Shown one piece after another: positions 24,673-33,533 of a DNA stretch of 64,000 nt (positions within the stretch are counted from its first letter, which is position 1; each line of letters starts with the position of its first letter). Under the pieces are notes generated by a model. The model searched no databases, was not told where the DNA came from, and saw only the letters and a list, made by a program, of their open reading frames with translations. Both the position numbers and the translations under genes were made by a program. This DNA is from SB11 sp964584305 (lineage in GTDB: Bacteria > Bacteroidota > Bacteroidia > UBA8524), in the NCBI GenBank assembly GCA_964584305.1, contig CAZOZL010000001.1:1-64000 (forward strand), written 5' to 3'.

Positions 24673-27297
24673 TTGAAAAAAATAGCAAATTATTTTATCC
24701 CTTATGTATTGTTAATTTCTACAATACTATACAGTACCAATGTGCAGGGGCAAACTCAACCCACTGATACTACTGGTATTAATAGTAGTTTGCAAGCCCA
24801 AAAAAACAGAGACGATTCGCTAAAAAACGCGGGATACAAAAAATCTCCTTTTGATGCCAAAGTACAGTACAAAGCCAAAGACAGTATTTTTATTGACCTA
24901 TTAGCCAAAAAAGTGTACCTGTATGGCGAGGCAGAGGTAATTTATGAAAAAATTAACCTTAAAGGGGCTACCATTACTATTGATTTTATAACTAAAGAAA
25001 TTGCCGCCGATTATACCCTTGATACAGCAGGTAAAAAAATAGGGCAGCCTAATTTTAGCGACGGCAGCCAGTCTATTGATGCAGGCAGAATTGCGTATGA
25101 TTTTGAAACCAAACGAGCCAAAATAAGCAACTTGGTAATGAAGGAAGGTGAGGGAATTATTTATGGCACAAAAGTGAAAAAAGATGAGGATAACAATATT
25201 TATGTAGGCGATGCCAAATACACCACTTGCGATGCTGACAAGCCGCACTTTTATATATACTCCTCAAAACTAAAAATAGTACCTGGTAAGCAAATTGTAA
25301 CAGGACCTGCCAATTTGGTAATTGCTGATGTGCCTACTCCATTGTGGGTGCCTTTTGGGTTTTTTCCTGTTACACAAGGGAGAAAATCAGGTATAATAAT
25401 GCCAGGGTATGGTTTCTCACCAGGGCAAGGCTATTTTTTAAGAAATGGGGGCTATTATTTTGGTATCAGCGATTTTTTTGATATTGCCGCCACAGGTGAT
25501 ATTTTTACACAAGGTACATGGGCAGGCAAAATAGCAAGCAGCTATGCCAAGCGTTACAAGTATAGTGGCAATGTGCAAATAACTTATGCCAATAACCAAC
25601 AAGGCACAAAGGAAGATATTGATTTTAGCCGAACAAGAAACTATAATATTGTTTGGAATCATAGGTTAGACCAAAAAGCCAGCCCCAGCACCCGTTTTAA
25701 TGCTAATGTAAACTACCAAAGCCCGAGCTTTACACAGTTAAACAGCTACCAGCCTACACAAATTATTCAAAGTCAGGTAAACTCAAGTATAAACTATGGT
25801 AAAGACCTTTTTGGAGGAAAAGCAAGCATAGCTTTAACTGCCAATGCTTCACAAAACAATCAAACCAAAGATGTTAACTTAACACTTCCGCAGCTTACTG
25901 TAAATGTGCCTCGTTTTTTCCCCTTTAAAAAGAAAAAGGCTTTCGGCGATAAAAAGTGGTTTGAATCTATTGGGGTAAACTATGGTTTCAATGCCCAAAA
26001 TAATATTAATACCAAAGACTCTCTACTATTGCGTGAAGAAACTTTGCGCAATATGCAAAACGGGGGGATACACCGTATAAGCATGAGTACACAGTTTAAG
26101 GTGCTTAAATACTTTTCGCTTAGTCCACAGCTTTCAGGCAATGAGTATTGGTATTTGCAAACCAAAAATAGAACCTTTAGTGCTGATAGTAACAGGGTTG
26201 TTGAGGATACAATAAGAGGTTTTGCACGTGCCGCCGATTTTAATTTTAGTATTAACTTAGGGACTATGCTTTATGGCACAAAATACTTTAAGAAAAGTAA
26301 GAAACTGCAAGCCATTCGCCATGTTATGACGGTGAACTCTGGCTTAGGTTTTCGTCCCGATTTTTCGGATGAAGGTTTTGGTATTTATAAAAAAATACGT
26401 ACGGATACTGCCAGTGAAGTATTGCAACTATACTCGCCTTTTGAAGGGGGAATTTTTGGCGGACCAGGGCAAGGGCGGCAAGGAACGGCCAGCTTTAATA
26501 TAAACAACAACTTTGAGGCAAAATGGCGAAAATATAACGACACGGGCTACGAAGATGTGAAGGTGAAACTGATAGAAAGCCTTAATATAGGGACATCGTA
26601 CAATTTTTTTAGCGACAAGTTTAAATTAGCCCCAATATCTGTGAATGCACGTACGGTTTTATTTAAACAGTTAAATATTTTGTTTAATGGCATACAGTTA
26701 GACCCATACGGATATATAGATACAGGTGGTGTTCAACAAAAAATAGATAGCTATGTAGTAAATGAAACGGGGCAATTAGCCCGCCTAACAAGTGGTTCAT
26801 TGGCAATAAGCACCTCTATTAACTCTACCTTGTTTGATGGAAAGAAAAACGAAGAAGCACCACAACCAGGGGTAAATAGCCTGCAACGTAGGGCTATGGC
26901 AGCCAACCCTTTTCTTAATGCCTATGAACTGGCACTACTAAGCAGCATGGGCGATTTTGTTGATTTTGATATTCCTTGGAGTTTAAGTTTAAACTATACC
27001 TATAACTATAATAGACCATTTAATGAAAAGGTAGTTACCCAAAACATTACCTTTAATGGTGATATGAATTTGACAGAAAATTGGAAGGTTGCCTTTAGTT
27101 CAGGCTATGATTTTAATAGAAAAGAAGTAAACCTTACCTCTATTGATTTTTACCGTCAGTTACACTGTTGGGAGTTTAGACTTAGCTGGATACCTATTGG
27201 GCCACGCCAGTATTTTTTGTTCCATCTTAATGTAAAATCGAGCGTGTTGCAAGATTTGAAAATAAATCGCCGTAGAGATTGGTTTGATAATAACTAA
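24673..27297 (+). CDS. lptD: LPS-assembly outer-membrane protein LptD
   Basis: 874 residues. It begins at TTG 24673; nearby ATG and GTG codons are in other frames. Signal peptide to about residue 26 (NVQGQ). The N-terminal beta-jellyroll (OstA/LptA-like) runs about 55-220 with KKVYLYGEAEVIYEKINLKG and GDAKYTTCDADKPHFYIY; then VPTPLWVPFGFFPVTQGRKSGI leads into the long beta-barrel, ending in aromatic-rich strands. LptD inserts lipopolysaccharide into the outer leaflet. It connects functionally to the lpxA/C/D genes later in the window. A DUF493 gene follows 30 nt downstream. Confidence 0.87.
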   Translation: MKKIANYFIPYVLLISTILYSTNVQGQTQPTDTTGINSSLQAQKNRDDSLKNAGYKKSPFDAKVQYKAKDSIFIDLLAKKVYLYGEAEVIYEKINLKGATITIDFITKEIAADYTLDTAGKKIGQPNFSDGSQSIDAGRIAYDFETKRAKISNLVMKEGEGIIYGTKVKKDEDNNIYVGDAKYTTCDADKPHFYIYSSKLKIVPGKQIVTGPANLVIADVPTPLWVPFGFFPVTQGRKSGIIMPGYGFSPGQGYFLRNGGYYFGISDFFDIAATGDIFTQGTWAGKIASSYAKRYKYSGNVQITYANNQQGTKEDIDFSRTRNYNIVWNHRLDQKASPSTRFNANVNYQSPSFTQLNSYQPTQIIQSQVNSSINYGKDLFGGKASIALTANASQNNQTKDVNLTLPQLTVNVPRFFPFKKKKAFGDKKWFESIGVNYGFNAQNNINTKDSLLLREETLRNMQNGGIHRISMSTQFKVLKYFSLSPQLSGNEYWYLQTKNRTFSADSNRVVEDTIRGFARAADFNFSINLGTMLYGTKYFKKSKKLQAIRHVMTVNSGLGFRPDFSDEGFGIYKKIRTDTASEVLQLYSPFEGGIFGGPGQGRQGTASFNINNNFEAKWRKYNDTGYEDVKVKLIESLNIGTSYNFFSDKFKLAPISVNARTVLFKQLNILFNGIQLDPYGYIDTGGVQQKIDSYVVNETGQLARLTSGSLAISTSINSTLFDGKKNEEAPQPGVNSLQRRAMAANPFLNAYELALLSSMGDFVDFDIPWSLSLNYTYNYNRPFNEKVVTQNITFNGDMNLTENWKVAFSSGYDFNRKEVNLTSIDFYRQLHCWEFRLSWIPIGPRQYFLFHLNVKSSVLQDLKINRRRDWFDNN

Positions 27298-27327
27298 GCC
27301 GACAATTAACTTATAAATAGCCTACTT

Positions 27328-27609
27328 ATGGCAGAAAAACACGACGCTTATAAATCACTATTAGACCGTTTGGAATTATATACCGAGTGGCCCACAGTAT
27401 ATAGGTTTAAGTTTATTTTTAAAACTGAAGATGCAAAAACCGCCGTTATTATTGAAAACTGGTTTGATAAAACGGTTGAGAAACGCTATATACAATCAAG
27501 CAAAAAAAAGTATCAAAGCCTTACCATTGATGTGAACATGGAAACAGCAGAAGAGGTGATAAAAATATATAAAAATGGGGCTGAAATTGATGGTTTAGTA
27601 ATGCTTTAA
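27328..27609 (+). CDS. DUF493 (YbeD-like) protein
   Basis: 93 residues. A small alpha/beta ACT-like fold; YRFKFIFKTEDA and KKYQSLTIDVNMETAEEVIKIY match DUF493. YbeD-like proteins are thought to be regulatory; no activity is established. It follows lptD closely and its stop overlaps the stop of the convergent OsmC gene by 4 nt (27606-27609). Confidence 0.78.
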   Translation: MAEKHDAYKSLLDRLELYTEWPTVYRFKFIFKTEDAKTAVIIENWFDKTVEKRYIQSSKKKYQSLTIDVNMETAEEVIKIYKNGAEIDGLVML

Positions 27610-28019
27610 ACCTGTTGGCTTTTTATTTCTATCTGCCCATTCAGCATTTTTGCTACGGGGCATTGTTTGGCTATTGCTAATAAACGCTCTTTTTGTTTAT
27701 CGTCCAAGTTTCCTTTTAGTTTTATATCCCGATGAAAAACAGTGTGCTTACCTTCTTTAGTGCTTGTTTGCTCTATGTTTAGTTTCACATCAATTTGCTG
27801 CAAATCCCACTCTTTCCTGTTGGCGTACATACGTAATGTTATGGCTGTGCAACTGCCCAAACTTGCCAAAAGCAACTCGTAGGGGGCAAAGCCTGTATCA
27901 CTGCCTCCTTCTTCTTTTGGTTCATCAGCAATTAGTGTGTGGTTTCTGGCGGTAATTTGGGTGGCATATTTTTGTTTTCCCAGCGTTATACTTATCGCTT
28001 GCTCTAATAGTTTTTCCAT
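27606..28019 (-). CDS. OsmC family peroxiredoxin-like protein
   Basis: 137 residues. The OsmC/Ohr fold places one conserved Cys in LGSCTAITLRMYANRKEWDL and the second in AKQCPVAKMLNGQIEI; the pair reduces organic hydroperoxides using a dithiol donor. The YhfA-like branch of this family has this length. Single gene. A copy of repeat family B lies just upstream. Confidence 0.85.
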   Translation of the reverse strand: MEKLLEQAISITLGKQKYATQITARNHTLIADEPKEEGGSDTGFAPYELLLASLGSCTAITLRMYANRKEWDLQQIDVKLNIEQTSTKEGKHTVFHRDIKLKGNLDDKQKERLLAIAKQCPVAKMLNGQIEIKSQQV

Positions 28020-28062
28020 ACACTAAGAGTACGCCATATATTTTAGAAAAACAATGTAATCA

Positions 28063-28105
28063 CAACAAAATAGGATTTCAATCTTATTAGTTGCAACTAT
28101 AAAAG
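28063..28105 (-). repeat. Dispersed repeat family B, copy on minus strand
   Basis: Core on the minus strand AAGATTGAAATCCTATTTTG, preceded by CTAAT and followed by a GATTACATTG block. The same core occurs at 46072, 50953 and 53901. It lies in the gap between the OsmC gene and paaN. Confidence 0.5.
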
Positions 28106-28178
28106 CGCACCATTTTACAATTATATTCAATACTAAAGCTAAATAGAATGCGGGGCTGTATGGCTGCCGAAATTCACT

Positions 28179-28186
28179 TATCTTTG
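28179..28186 (+). promoter_or_regulatory. -7 promoter box TATCTTTG, paaN
   Basis: Exact TAnnTTTG match ending 22 nt before ATG 28209. Confidence 0.55.
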
Positions 28187-28208
28187 CGGCAAATTTTAAA
28201 ACTCAATT

Positions 28209-29876
28209 ATGAATCAAGCGTCTTCATTATTTGAAAAACATGAGCCCACCCTTAATGCGGCAATAAAAGCTATAAGCGAGCGCACCTACTATACTCCATA
28301 CTCTGAATCGCCAAGAGCCTATGCCGAGGACGGGGATGCAAAGGGAAAAAGCTATTTTCAGAAGTTACTAAACCATCAGTTTGAAGAGCTTTCGCAAACG
28401 GGAGGCAGTGCTTATATAGGTGAAGAGGTTTCTCCATTTTTACAATTAGGATTAGGAGTAACCTATCCCGCATTTTCTCCCGAGCAATTGGTGAGCAATG
28501 CAAAAACGGCACAAAAAAGCTGGTCAAAAACAAGTGTTAAAGACCGTGCTGGAGTTTTAATTGAAACATTAGACCAAATAAAAAATCGGTTTTTTGATAT
28601 TGCTTACGCCACCATGCACACTACTGGGCAAGGTTTTATAATGTCTTTTCAGGCGAGTGGGCCTCATGCAAACGATAGAGCTTTAGAAGCCATTACTATG
28701 GGCTATATTGAGTTAACTCGTTTTCCCGATGAGGTAATGTGGGTGAAAAACATGGGCAAGTTTGATGTTAAAATTCGTAAAAACTGGAAAGCAATTTCAC
28801 GTGGAGTAGGTTTGGTAATTGGTTGCTCTACATTTCCTACTTGGAATACAGTACCAGGGCTTTTCGCCGATTTGATTACTGGAAATACCGTTATAGTAAA
28901 ACCGCATCCCAAAGCTATTTTACCCATTGCAATAGTAGTGGCAGAAATACAAAAAGTATTAAAAAATAATGGATACGACCCCAATATTGTGCAATTGGCG
29001 GTAGATACCGTTGCACAACCCATAACCAAGCAACTGGCAGAGCATAAAGAGGTGAAACTTATAGACTTTACAGGCAGCACATCGTTTGGCAACTATGTTG
29101 AAGGGCTTGATGGTAAAGAAGTATTTACCGAAAAAGCAGGGCTAAACTCTGTATTGCTTGACTCTGCTACCGACTTGAAAGCAGTAATGCAAAATTTAGC
29201 TTTTTCGGTGTCATTATACTCTAAGCAAATGTGTACTGCACCGCAAAATATTTATATTTCAAAAGAGGGGGTAAAAACGCCTGATGGTATAGTAAGCTAT
29301 GATGATGCAGTAAATATGTTGGCAGAAGCTATTAAGGGTTTGATAAACCACCCTAAAATGGGGGCAGGAACATTGGGCGGCATACAGGCTGATGCTACTG
29401 TGCAGCGTGTACAAACTATGGCAGGTGCTGGCGGACGAATGGTATTAGCAAGTGTAAAAGTGGCTAATCCTGAATTTGAGAATGCACGCACTGCCAGCCC
29501 CAGTATTATTGAAGTAGGCGTTGAACAAACAGATGTTTACTTAACTGAATGCTTTGGACCAGTGGTATTTGTAATAAAAACGGATAGTGCAGCACACTCA
29601 TTAGAGTTAATAAAAAACTCGGCAGAGAAGCAGGGGGCTATAACAAGTTTGGCATATACTACCGATGATGATTTGCAAGCCCATATTGAGGATGAAATGA
29701 ATAGTGTGTTTACACCCGTATCATTTAACTTTACAGGGGCAATATTTGTGAACCAGCACGCTGCCTTTTCTGATTTTCATGTATCGGGGGGTAATCCTTC
29801 GGGAAATGCGAGTTTTACTAACCCCGAGTATGTAACACGAAGGTTTGTTTGGGTAGGAAATAGATATAAAGCATAA
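28209..29876 (+). CDS. paaN: PaaN-type aldehyde dehydrogenase (phenylacetate degradation)
   Basis: 555 residues, an aldehyde dehydrogenase fold. Rossmann region with GVGLVIGCSTFPTWNT and VIVKPHPKAILP, the glycine motif FTGSTSFGNYVEG, and the nucleophile Cys in SKQMCTAPQNIYI. The N-terminal RTYYTPYSESP and the overall length fit the PaaN_2 group, which oxidises a ring-opened semialdehyde in aerobic phenylacetyl-CoA breakdown. No paaA-E, paaG, paaH, paaJ, paaK or paaZ lies in the window, so pathway membership here is by family only. Own promoter. Confidence 0.82.
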   Translation: MNQASSLFEKHEPTLNAAIKAISERTYYTPYSESPRAYAEDGDAKGKSYFQKLLNHQFEELSQTGGSAYIGEEVSPFLQLGLGVTYPAFSPEQLVSNAKTAQKSWSKTSVKDRAGVLIETLDQIKNRFFDIAYATMHTTGQGFIMSFQASGPHANDRALEAITMGYIELTRFPDEVMWVKNMGKFDVKIRKNWKAISRGVGLVIGCSTFPTWNTVPGLFADLITGNTVIVKPHPKAILPIAIVVAEIQKVLKNNGYDPNIVQLAVDTVAQPITKQLAEHKEVKLIDFTGSTSFGNYVEGLDGKEVFTEKAGLNSVLLDSATDLKAVMQNLAFSVSLYSKQMCTAPQNIYISKEGVKTPDGIVSYDDAVNMLAEAIKGLINHPKMGAGTLGGIQADATVQRVQTMAGAGGRMVLASVKVANPEFENARTASPSIIEVGVEQTDVYLTECFGPVVFVIKTDSAAHSLELIKNSAEKQGAITSLAYTTDDDLQAHIEDEMNSVFTPVSFNFTGAIFVNQHAAFSDFHVSGGNPSGNASFTNPEYVTRRFVWVGNRYKA

Positions 29877-29948
29877 AAAAAATTCAACACACAGCCAACC
29901 TAATTAGGGTTGGTGGTGTCATTGTTTAACTTAGAATATATAATAACT

Positions 29949-30923
29949 ATGAGGAAACCAATCTTATTTATGGTTGCAATTGCGATTGCAGCTTCTTTTT
30001 CTGCTTGTAAAAAAGATGAGGACAATAGCGGGGGCGGAACAACGCCACAAATTACCTGCAAGCTAAAATCTACAAAAGAAACAATTACCACAGTTGGTAG
30101 CCCTACTTCTTATTCGGGATTTGTATTGTACTATGATAATAACGATATTATTAATAGGGCAAACTTTATAGATTCAACTACTGGTAAAGAAGATTCAACC
30201 TCGTACGCACTACTATCATACAGTAGCGGAAATATAACTGGTATAAAAATTTTCCAAAAAGGCACAACGTTTATAAATTTTGCAATGACCTACTCTGCCC
30301 AAAACAGGATAATGCGTCGTTCTTTTGATTTGCCCCCACAATTTGGTGATGGTGAAATTTCGCAAACCTATTTTTATGACAATCAAGGAAGGTTAAGCTA
30401 TACTGTTCGTCGTACTGAGTTTACTATTACTGGTTTTGGCAAAATCATAAGTACTGATAGTGCCCTGTATCAAAACTATACTACACTGGGTCGCCCTGGT
30501 GGGGTTATTGTTTATAATTCAGTAACTAACTCATCTGGAACAACTCCTTATGGGTTGAGTGAGGAAATTAAATACGAGTATGATGCGAATGGTAATAGAA
30601 CCAAAATCTCTACCAGAGACAATGTGAACGACCCATTTGAAGTAACTGATGAAGCAACGTTTGACATGGCAAAAACCCCAGGTGAAGGGGAAGAAGCATA
30701 CAGGTTACTTACAAAACTTTTTATTGATGACTGGGACGATCCAAATATTGACGCAAAAGATATTGATAAGAACTTGATTATTTCTGCAACTGAATATGAT
30801 AACGGAAATGGGAAAACTGAAACAACGAAATATACTTTTGATAATAGAGGAAACCCTGCCACATCAACAACTAATGCCACTGGCGAAATAGGCAACACCA
30901 CCTTCACCTATTTGTGTAAATAG
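29949..30923 (+). CDS. Lipoprotein with YD/RHS-like repeats
   Basis: 324 residues from ATG 29949 (the open frame extends upstream to a TTG at 29910 without a signal). Lipobox FSAC then KKDED, a usual surface-export-like acidic start in Bacteroidota lipoproteins. Three YD-repeat-like blocks are spread along the protein: YFYDNQGRLSYTVRR, YEYDANGNRTKISTR and YTFDNRGNPATST. This is a beta-rich extracellular or periplasmic protein; no toxin domain is present and its role is unknown. A strong terminator follows 20 nt after the stop. Confidence 0.72.
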   Translation: MRKPILFMVAIAIAASFSACKKDEDNSGGGTTPQITCKLKSTKETITTVGSPTSYSGFVLYYDNNDIINRANFIDSTTGKEDSTSYALLSYSSGNITGIKIFQKGTTFINFAMTYSAQNRIMRRSFDLPPQFGDGEISQTYFYDNQGRLSYTVRRTEFTITGFGKIISTDSALYQNYTTLGRPGGVIVYNSVTNSSGTTPYGLSEEIKYEYDANGNRTKISTRDNVNDPFEVTDEATFDMAKTPGEGEEAYRLLTKLFIDDWDDPNIDAKDIDKNLIISATEYDNGNGKTETTKYTFDNRGNPATSTTNATGEIGNTTFTYLCK

Positions 30924-30942
30924 ATATAGAGTAATACTAGAG

Positions 30943-30994
30943 TTTATACCAAAAAAGAGCAACCTAAATATAGGTTGCTCTTTTTTGGTATAAA
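30943..30994. terminator. Very long perfect hairpin terminator
   Basis: 24-bp perfect arms (30943-30966 and 30971-30994) with a 4-nt loop. The centre is AGAGCAACCTA/TAGGTTGCTCT, flanked by A6/T6, so it can terminate in both directions. It separates the YD lipoprotein from yceI. Confidence 0.8.
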
Positions 30995-31034
30995 ACGAAA
31001 CATAATGTGAAATGAAAATAATGTTAAGTTAGTT

Positions 31035-31050
31035 TGATGTTTAAACATCA
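31035..31050. promoter_or_regulatory. Palindrome TGATGTTTAAACATCA upstream of yceI, candidate operator
   Basis: Perfect 16-bp palindrome, 72 nt before the YceI ATG. Directly after it comes TTTGACTAAATTGCG, which holds a weak -7-like TAAATTG. No T-run follows, so it is not a terminator; its position suits a dimeric repressor or activator. Confidence 0.4.
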
Positions 31051-31121
31051 TTTGACTAAATTGCGTACCGCTTTTAACAGAGCGAATACTTTATATATAA
31101 ATTAAAAAAAAAGACCCTAAA

Positions 31122-31778
31122 ATGAAAAAACTAGTATTAGTTCTATTTGCAGCAGGTACATTAGTAGCTTGTAAAGAGAACAAAAAAACTTCTGAAAAAG
31201 CAGGAGAAGTAGCAGAAGCTGCAGAAACATCATCAACTTATACAGTAGGTGCGTCAAGTACCATTGGCTGGACAGGTAAAAAAGTGGTTGACGGTTCGCA
31301 CAACGGAACTATCAGTATTAAAGAAGGTTCACTTTCTTTGGAAAACGGTGAACTTACCGCAGGTAATTTTACTATTGATATGACTACTATAGCAAATACT
31401 GATATAGAAGATGAGGAGAAAAAAGGACAACTAATTGGTCATCTTTCTAGTCCTGATTTTTTTAATGTGGATAGTTTTTCTACGGCCACTTTCGAGATTA
31501 CTAAAGTTGCTGCATTAGAGGATGACGCAGACGGTAATACCCATACTATTAGTGGTAATCTTACTATAAAAGGTAACTCGCGTGAAATTAATTTTCCTGC
31601 AAAAGTTACTATGGAAGAGGATAAAATTATAACTACTGCAACAACGGAAATTAACCGTATGGAGTGGAATGTATCATGGGGTAACAAGGATGATGCAACT
31701 GCACGTGAAAGACTTAAAGATAACTTTTTAAGCAATATGATTGGCTTGGAAATTAACTTAATAGCAAATAAAGACTAA
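31122..31778 (+). CDS. YceI family lipoprotein
   Basis: 218 residues. Lipobox LVAC then KENKK. The YceI lipocalin-like barrel runs from about residue 40: YTVGASSTIGWTGKKVVDGSHNGTI, DMTTIANTDIEDEEKKGQLIGHL, SPDFFNVDSFSTATFEI, with the final RMEWNVSWG. Family members bind long-chain isoprenoids or amphiphiles in a hydrophobic cavity. The mature N-terminus has an EVAEAAE helix linker. Bounded by a strong hairpin upstream and a terminator downstream, so monocistronic. Confidence 0.88.
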   Translation: MKKLVLVLFAAGTLVACKENKKTSEKAGEVAEAAETSSTYTVGASSTIGWTGKKVVDGSHNGTISIKEGSLSLENGELTAGNFTIDMTTIANTDIEDEEKKGQLIGHLSSPDFFNVDSFSTATFEITKVAALEDDADGNTHTISGNLTIKGNSREINFPAKVTMEEDKIITTATTEINRMEWNVSWGNKDDATARERLKDNFLSNMIGLEINLIANKD

Positions 31779-31801
31779 GTTACAACGTACAATACTTTTA
31801 A

Positions 31802-31837
31802 AACCAAAAAGGCTGCCTATGGCAGCCTTTTTTGGTT
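31802..31837 (+). terminator. Rho-independent terminator after yceI
   Basis: Arms AACCAAAAAGGCTGCC and GGCAGCCTTTTTTGGTT around a TAT loop; T-run within the 3' arm. Strong. Confidence 0.8.
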
Positions 31838-31929
31838 ACAACTTAATCGTAGTACACTATCCCGATAATTTGTATTTTAATAATTGGTGATATGGCTGTT
31901 TCCTTATCACCCTGCCTGGTAATGAGACC

Positions 31930-31981
31930 GTACCTGTACCGTTCAGGCACTTTCTTGCAGTAGGTTTCAACCTCCCGCAAT
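31930..31981 (-). repeat. Dispersed repeat family A, partial copy 5 (reverse)
   Basis: Reverse orientation. On the minus strand it reads TTGCGGGAGGTTGAAACCTA followed by CTGCAAGAAAGTGCCTGAAC, matching the second hairpin and tail of copy 1. Partial and diverged. The rest of the 31779-32078 gap holds the yceI terminator and the Rieske promoter. Confidence 0.45.
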
Positions 31982-32065
31982 GTTGCACTCATCAAAAAAA
32001 AAAAGAATAAAGAAGCACTGCAATCCTATTTTTTGGGTGAATTATACTTTTTGCACACCCCTTTG

Positions 32066-32073
32066 TATATTTG
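32066..32073 (+). promoter_or_regulatory. -7 promoter box TATATTTG, Rieske gene
   Basis: TAnnTTTG match ending 5 nt before ATG 32079, implying a leaderless mRNA and excluding a longer frame from 31980. Confidence 0.6.
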
Positions 32074-32078
32074 ATGCA

Positions 32079-32417
32079 ATGGCAGACAACTACACATGGT
32101 ATAAAGTATATGGTGCTGATGCTCCCCCGCAAAAACTATATAGCTTGCGAGCCATTGATTTAGAAGGCAAAAAGGTAGTACTTGCCCGAAATGACAAAGG
32201 GTATTATGCCGTTGACGACCGTTGCCCCCATGCGGGCTACCCTCTTAGTCATGGCAAGTGTATGGAAGATGGCACTTTAATGTGTATTTATCACCGCTAT
32301 CGTTTTGATTTGGAAACGGGACAAAGCGGTGGCGATTACGTGCAAACCCATCCTGTGCGAGTAAATGATAAGGGCATTTTTATTGGGTTAAAGAAAAAAA
32401 AGTGGTGGCAGTTTTAG
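32079..32417 (+). CDS. Rieske [2Fe-2S] protein
   Basis: 112 residues from ATG 32079. Cluster ligands appear as two Cys-His boxes: DDRCPHAGYPLSHG and LMCIYHRYRFD. This is a stand-alone soluble Rieske ferredoxin, of the type that passes electrons to an oxygenase or acts as the small subunit of nitrite reductase-like systems; neither partner is visible. The start is fixed by the promoter box just upstream. Three small genes of unknown function follow on the same strand with short gaps. Confidence 0.85.
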   Translation: MADNYTWYKVYGADAPPQKLYSLRAIDLEGKKVVLARNDKGYYAVDDRCPHAGYPLSHGKCMEDGTLMCIYHRYRFDLETGQSGGDYVQTHPVRVNDKGIFIGLKKKKWWQF

Positions 32418-32426
32418 TTTATCGGT

Positions 32427-32825
32427 TTGAAAAACACAAAAAACCCCATACTTATAGCCATTGGTTTATGGCACAGCCCATTAGAACCTGACTTGCCACG
32501 TCCCGCTTGGTTTGTTGATGAGGGCTGGGATGCCAACGAAAAGCAAGCCATAATTACCCGATTAAAAAACAGCTATCCTTTACCCTACCCATACGCAGGC
32601 AAAAGCTGGTGCAGATTTAACTGTGGCGAGGCAGAAATGGGCAACCGTGATTTTAGCGACGGTATTTATCTTTTTCCCGAAGGGTTATTGCACTATATAA
32701 AACACCACACTGTAAAACTGCCTACTATTGTGGTAAAGAAAATGCTATCTACACCTATTAAGCACTACAATTTTGAAAGCGATTTTGCAGTAGATATAGA
32801 ATGGTGGAAAACTCAAAAAGGATGA
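32427..32825 (+). CDS. Conserved protein of unknown function
   Basis: 132 residues starting at TTG 32427, 9 nt after the Rieske stop; no ATG precedes the conserved part. Recognisable blocks are SWCRFNCGEAEMGNRDFSDGIYLFPEGLLHYIKHH and LPTIVVKKM (given here only as landmarks in pieces): a Trp-Cys-Arg-Phe motif, an acidic turn and a PEGL-HYI-x-H motif. Similar small proteins recur in Bacteroidota without an assigned role. No signal peptide. Confidence 0.65.
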   Translation: MKNTKNPILIAIGLWHSPLEPDLPRPAWFVDEGWDANEKQAIITRLKNSYPLPYPYAGKSWCRFNCGEAEMGNRDFSDGIYLFPEGLLHYIKHHTVKLPTIVVKKMLSTPIKHYNFESDFAVDIEWWKTQKG

Positions 32826-32862
32826 GTTTGTGCGATTTTTTTCTTAAATTGATGTCGATTTA

Positions 32863-33180
32863 ATGGATAACACATCAAAATACAAACGGCACAAAAAAAA
32901 TGTATTGTATCTTAGTTTAATTATTGACGGGTTGGGTATGCTTAGTTACTTAATACCTGGTATTGGCGAGTGGACAGATGTTATAATGGCAGTGATTACG
33001 GCTTTGGCTATTTTTAAATATTACGGCAGTTATGGCTGGGCTGCTTTTGGATTTTTAGAAGAAATACTGCCTTTTACTGATGTAATTCCTTCTGCTACAA
33101 TAGTTTGGGTATATCGTTTTGTTTTCACTGAAAAAGAAACAAAAACACGTTTCCTAAATCAAAACAGCAAGGGCAAATAG
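32863..33180 (+). CDS. Small membrane protein of unknown function
   Basis: 105 residues with a basic start (KYKRHKKN) and two to three hydrophobic stretches: VLYLSLIIDGLGMLSYLIPGIGEW, then VIMAVITALAIF, then VIPSATIVWVYRF. The LIPGIGEWTD turn is distinctive. Not recognised as a named family. It is 37 nt downstream of the preceding gene on the same strand. Confidence 0.6.
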   Translation: MDNTSKYKRHKKNVLYLSLIIDGLGMLSYLIPGIGEWTDVIMAVITALAIFKYYGSYGWAAFGFLEEILPFTDVIPSATIVWVYRFVFTEKETKTRFLNQNSKGK

Positions 33181-33225
33181 GCATTGCTTTTGTTTTCTCT
33201 TAACTCTACAAATTATATATTTATT

Positions 33226-33507
33226 ATGGAGATTAAACATAAAGAAAAAGACAAAAATGGCACGTTTTATATTGAAGAGAATGGCAGCCCTGTTGCAGAA
33301 CTCACCTACTTACTAAGTGGTGATAATACTATGGTGGCTACACATACAGGCACACACCCTAAAATGCGGGGGCAAGGTATAGCCATGAAACTGGTAGAAG
33401 CTGCCGTAAAATATGCCCGAGAAAAAGGGTTGAAAATATCGCCTATGTGTTCTTATGTGGCATGGGCGTTTAACCAACGTGAAGACCTGAAAGACGTTGC
33501 CAAATAA
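33226..33507 (+). CDS. GNAT-like N-acetyltransferase, first of tandem pair
   Basis: 93 residues from ATG 33226. The small single-domain GNAT form (YjdJ/GTP-less type): THTGTHPKMRGQGIAMKLVEAAVKYAREKGLKISPMCSYV, where the (R/Q)GxG block, MRGQGIA, binds acetyl-CoA. The substrate is unknown. The next gene is a clear paralogue, and its possible ATG overlaps this stop codon (TAATG). Confidence 0.8.
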   Translation: MEIKHKEKDKNGTFYIEENGSPVAELTYLLSGDNTMVATHTGTHPKMRGQGIAMKLVEAAVKYAREKGLKISPMCSYVAWAFNQREDLKDVAK

Positions 33508-33533
33508 TGACTACACCTACTAAAAGTATAATT

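Noticed and set aside
28063..28105. Family B repeats as CRISPR repeats
   Set aside because: Each copy is single, with no regularly spaced second unit, no spacers and no cas genes.
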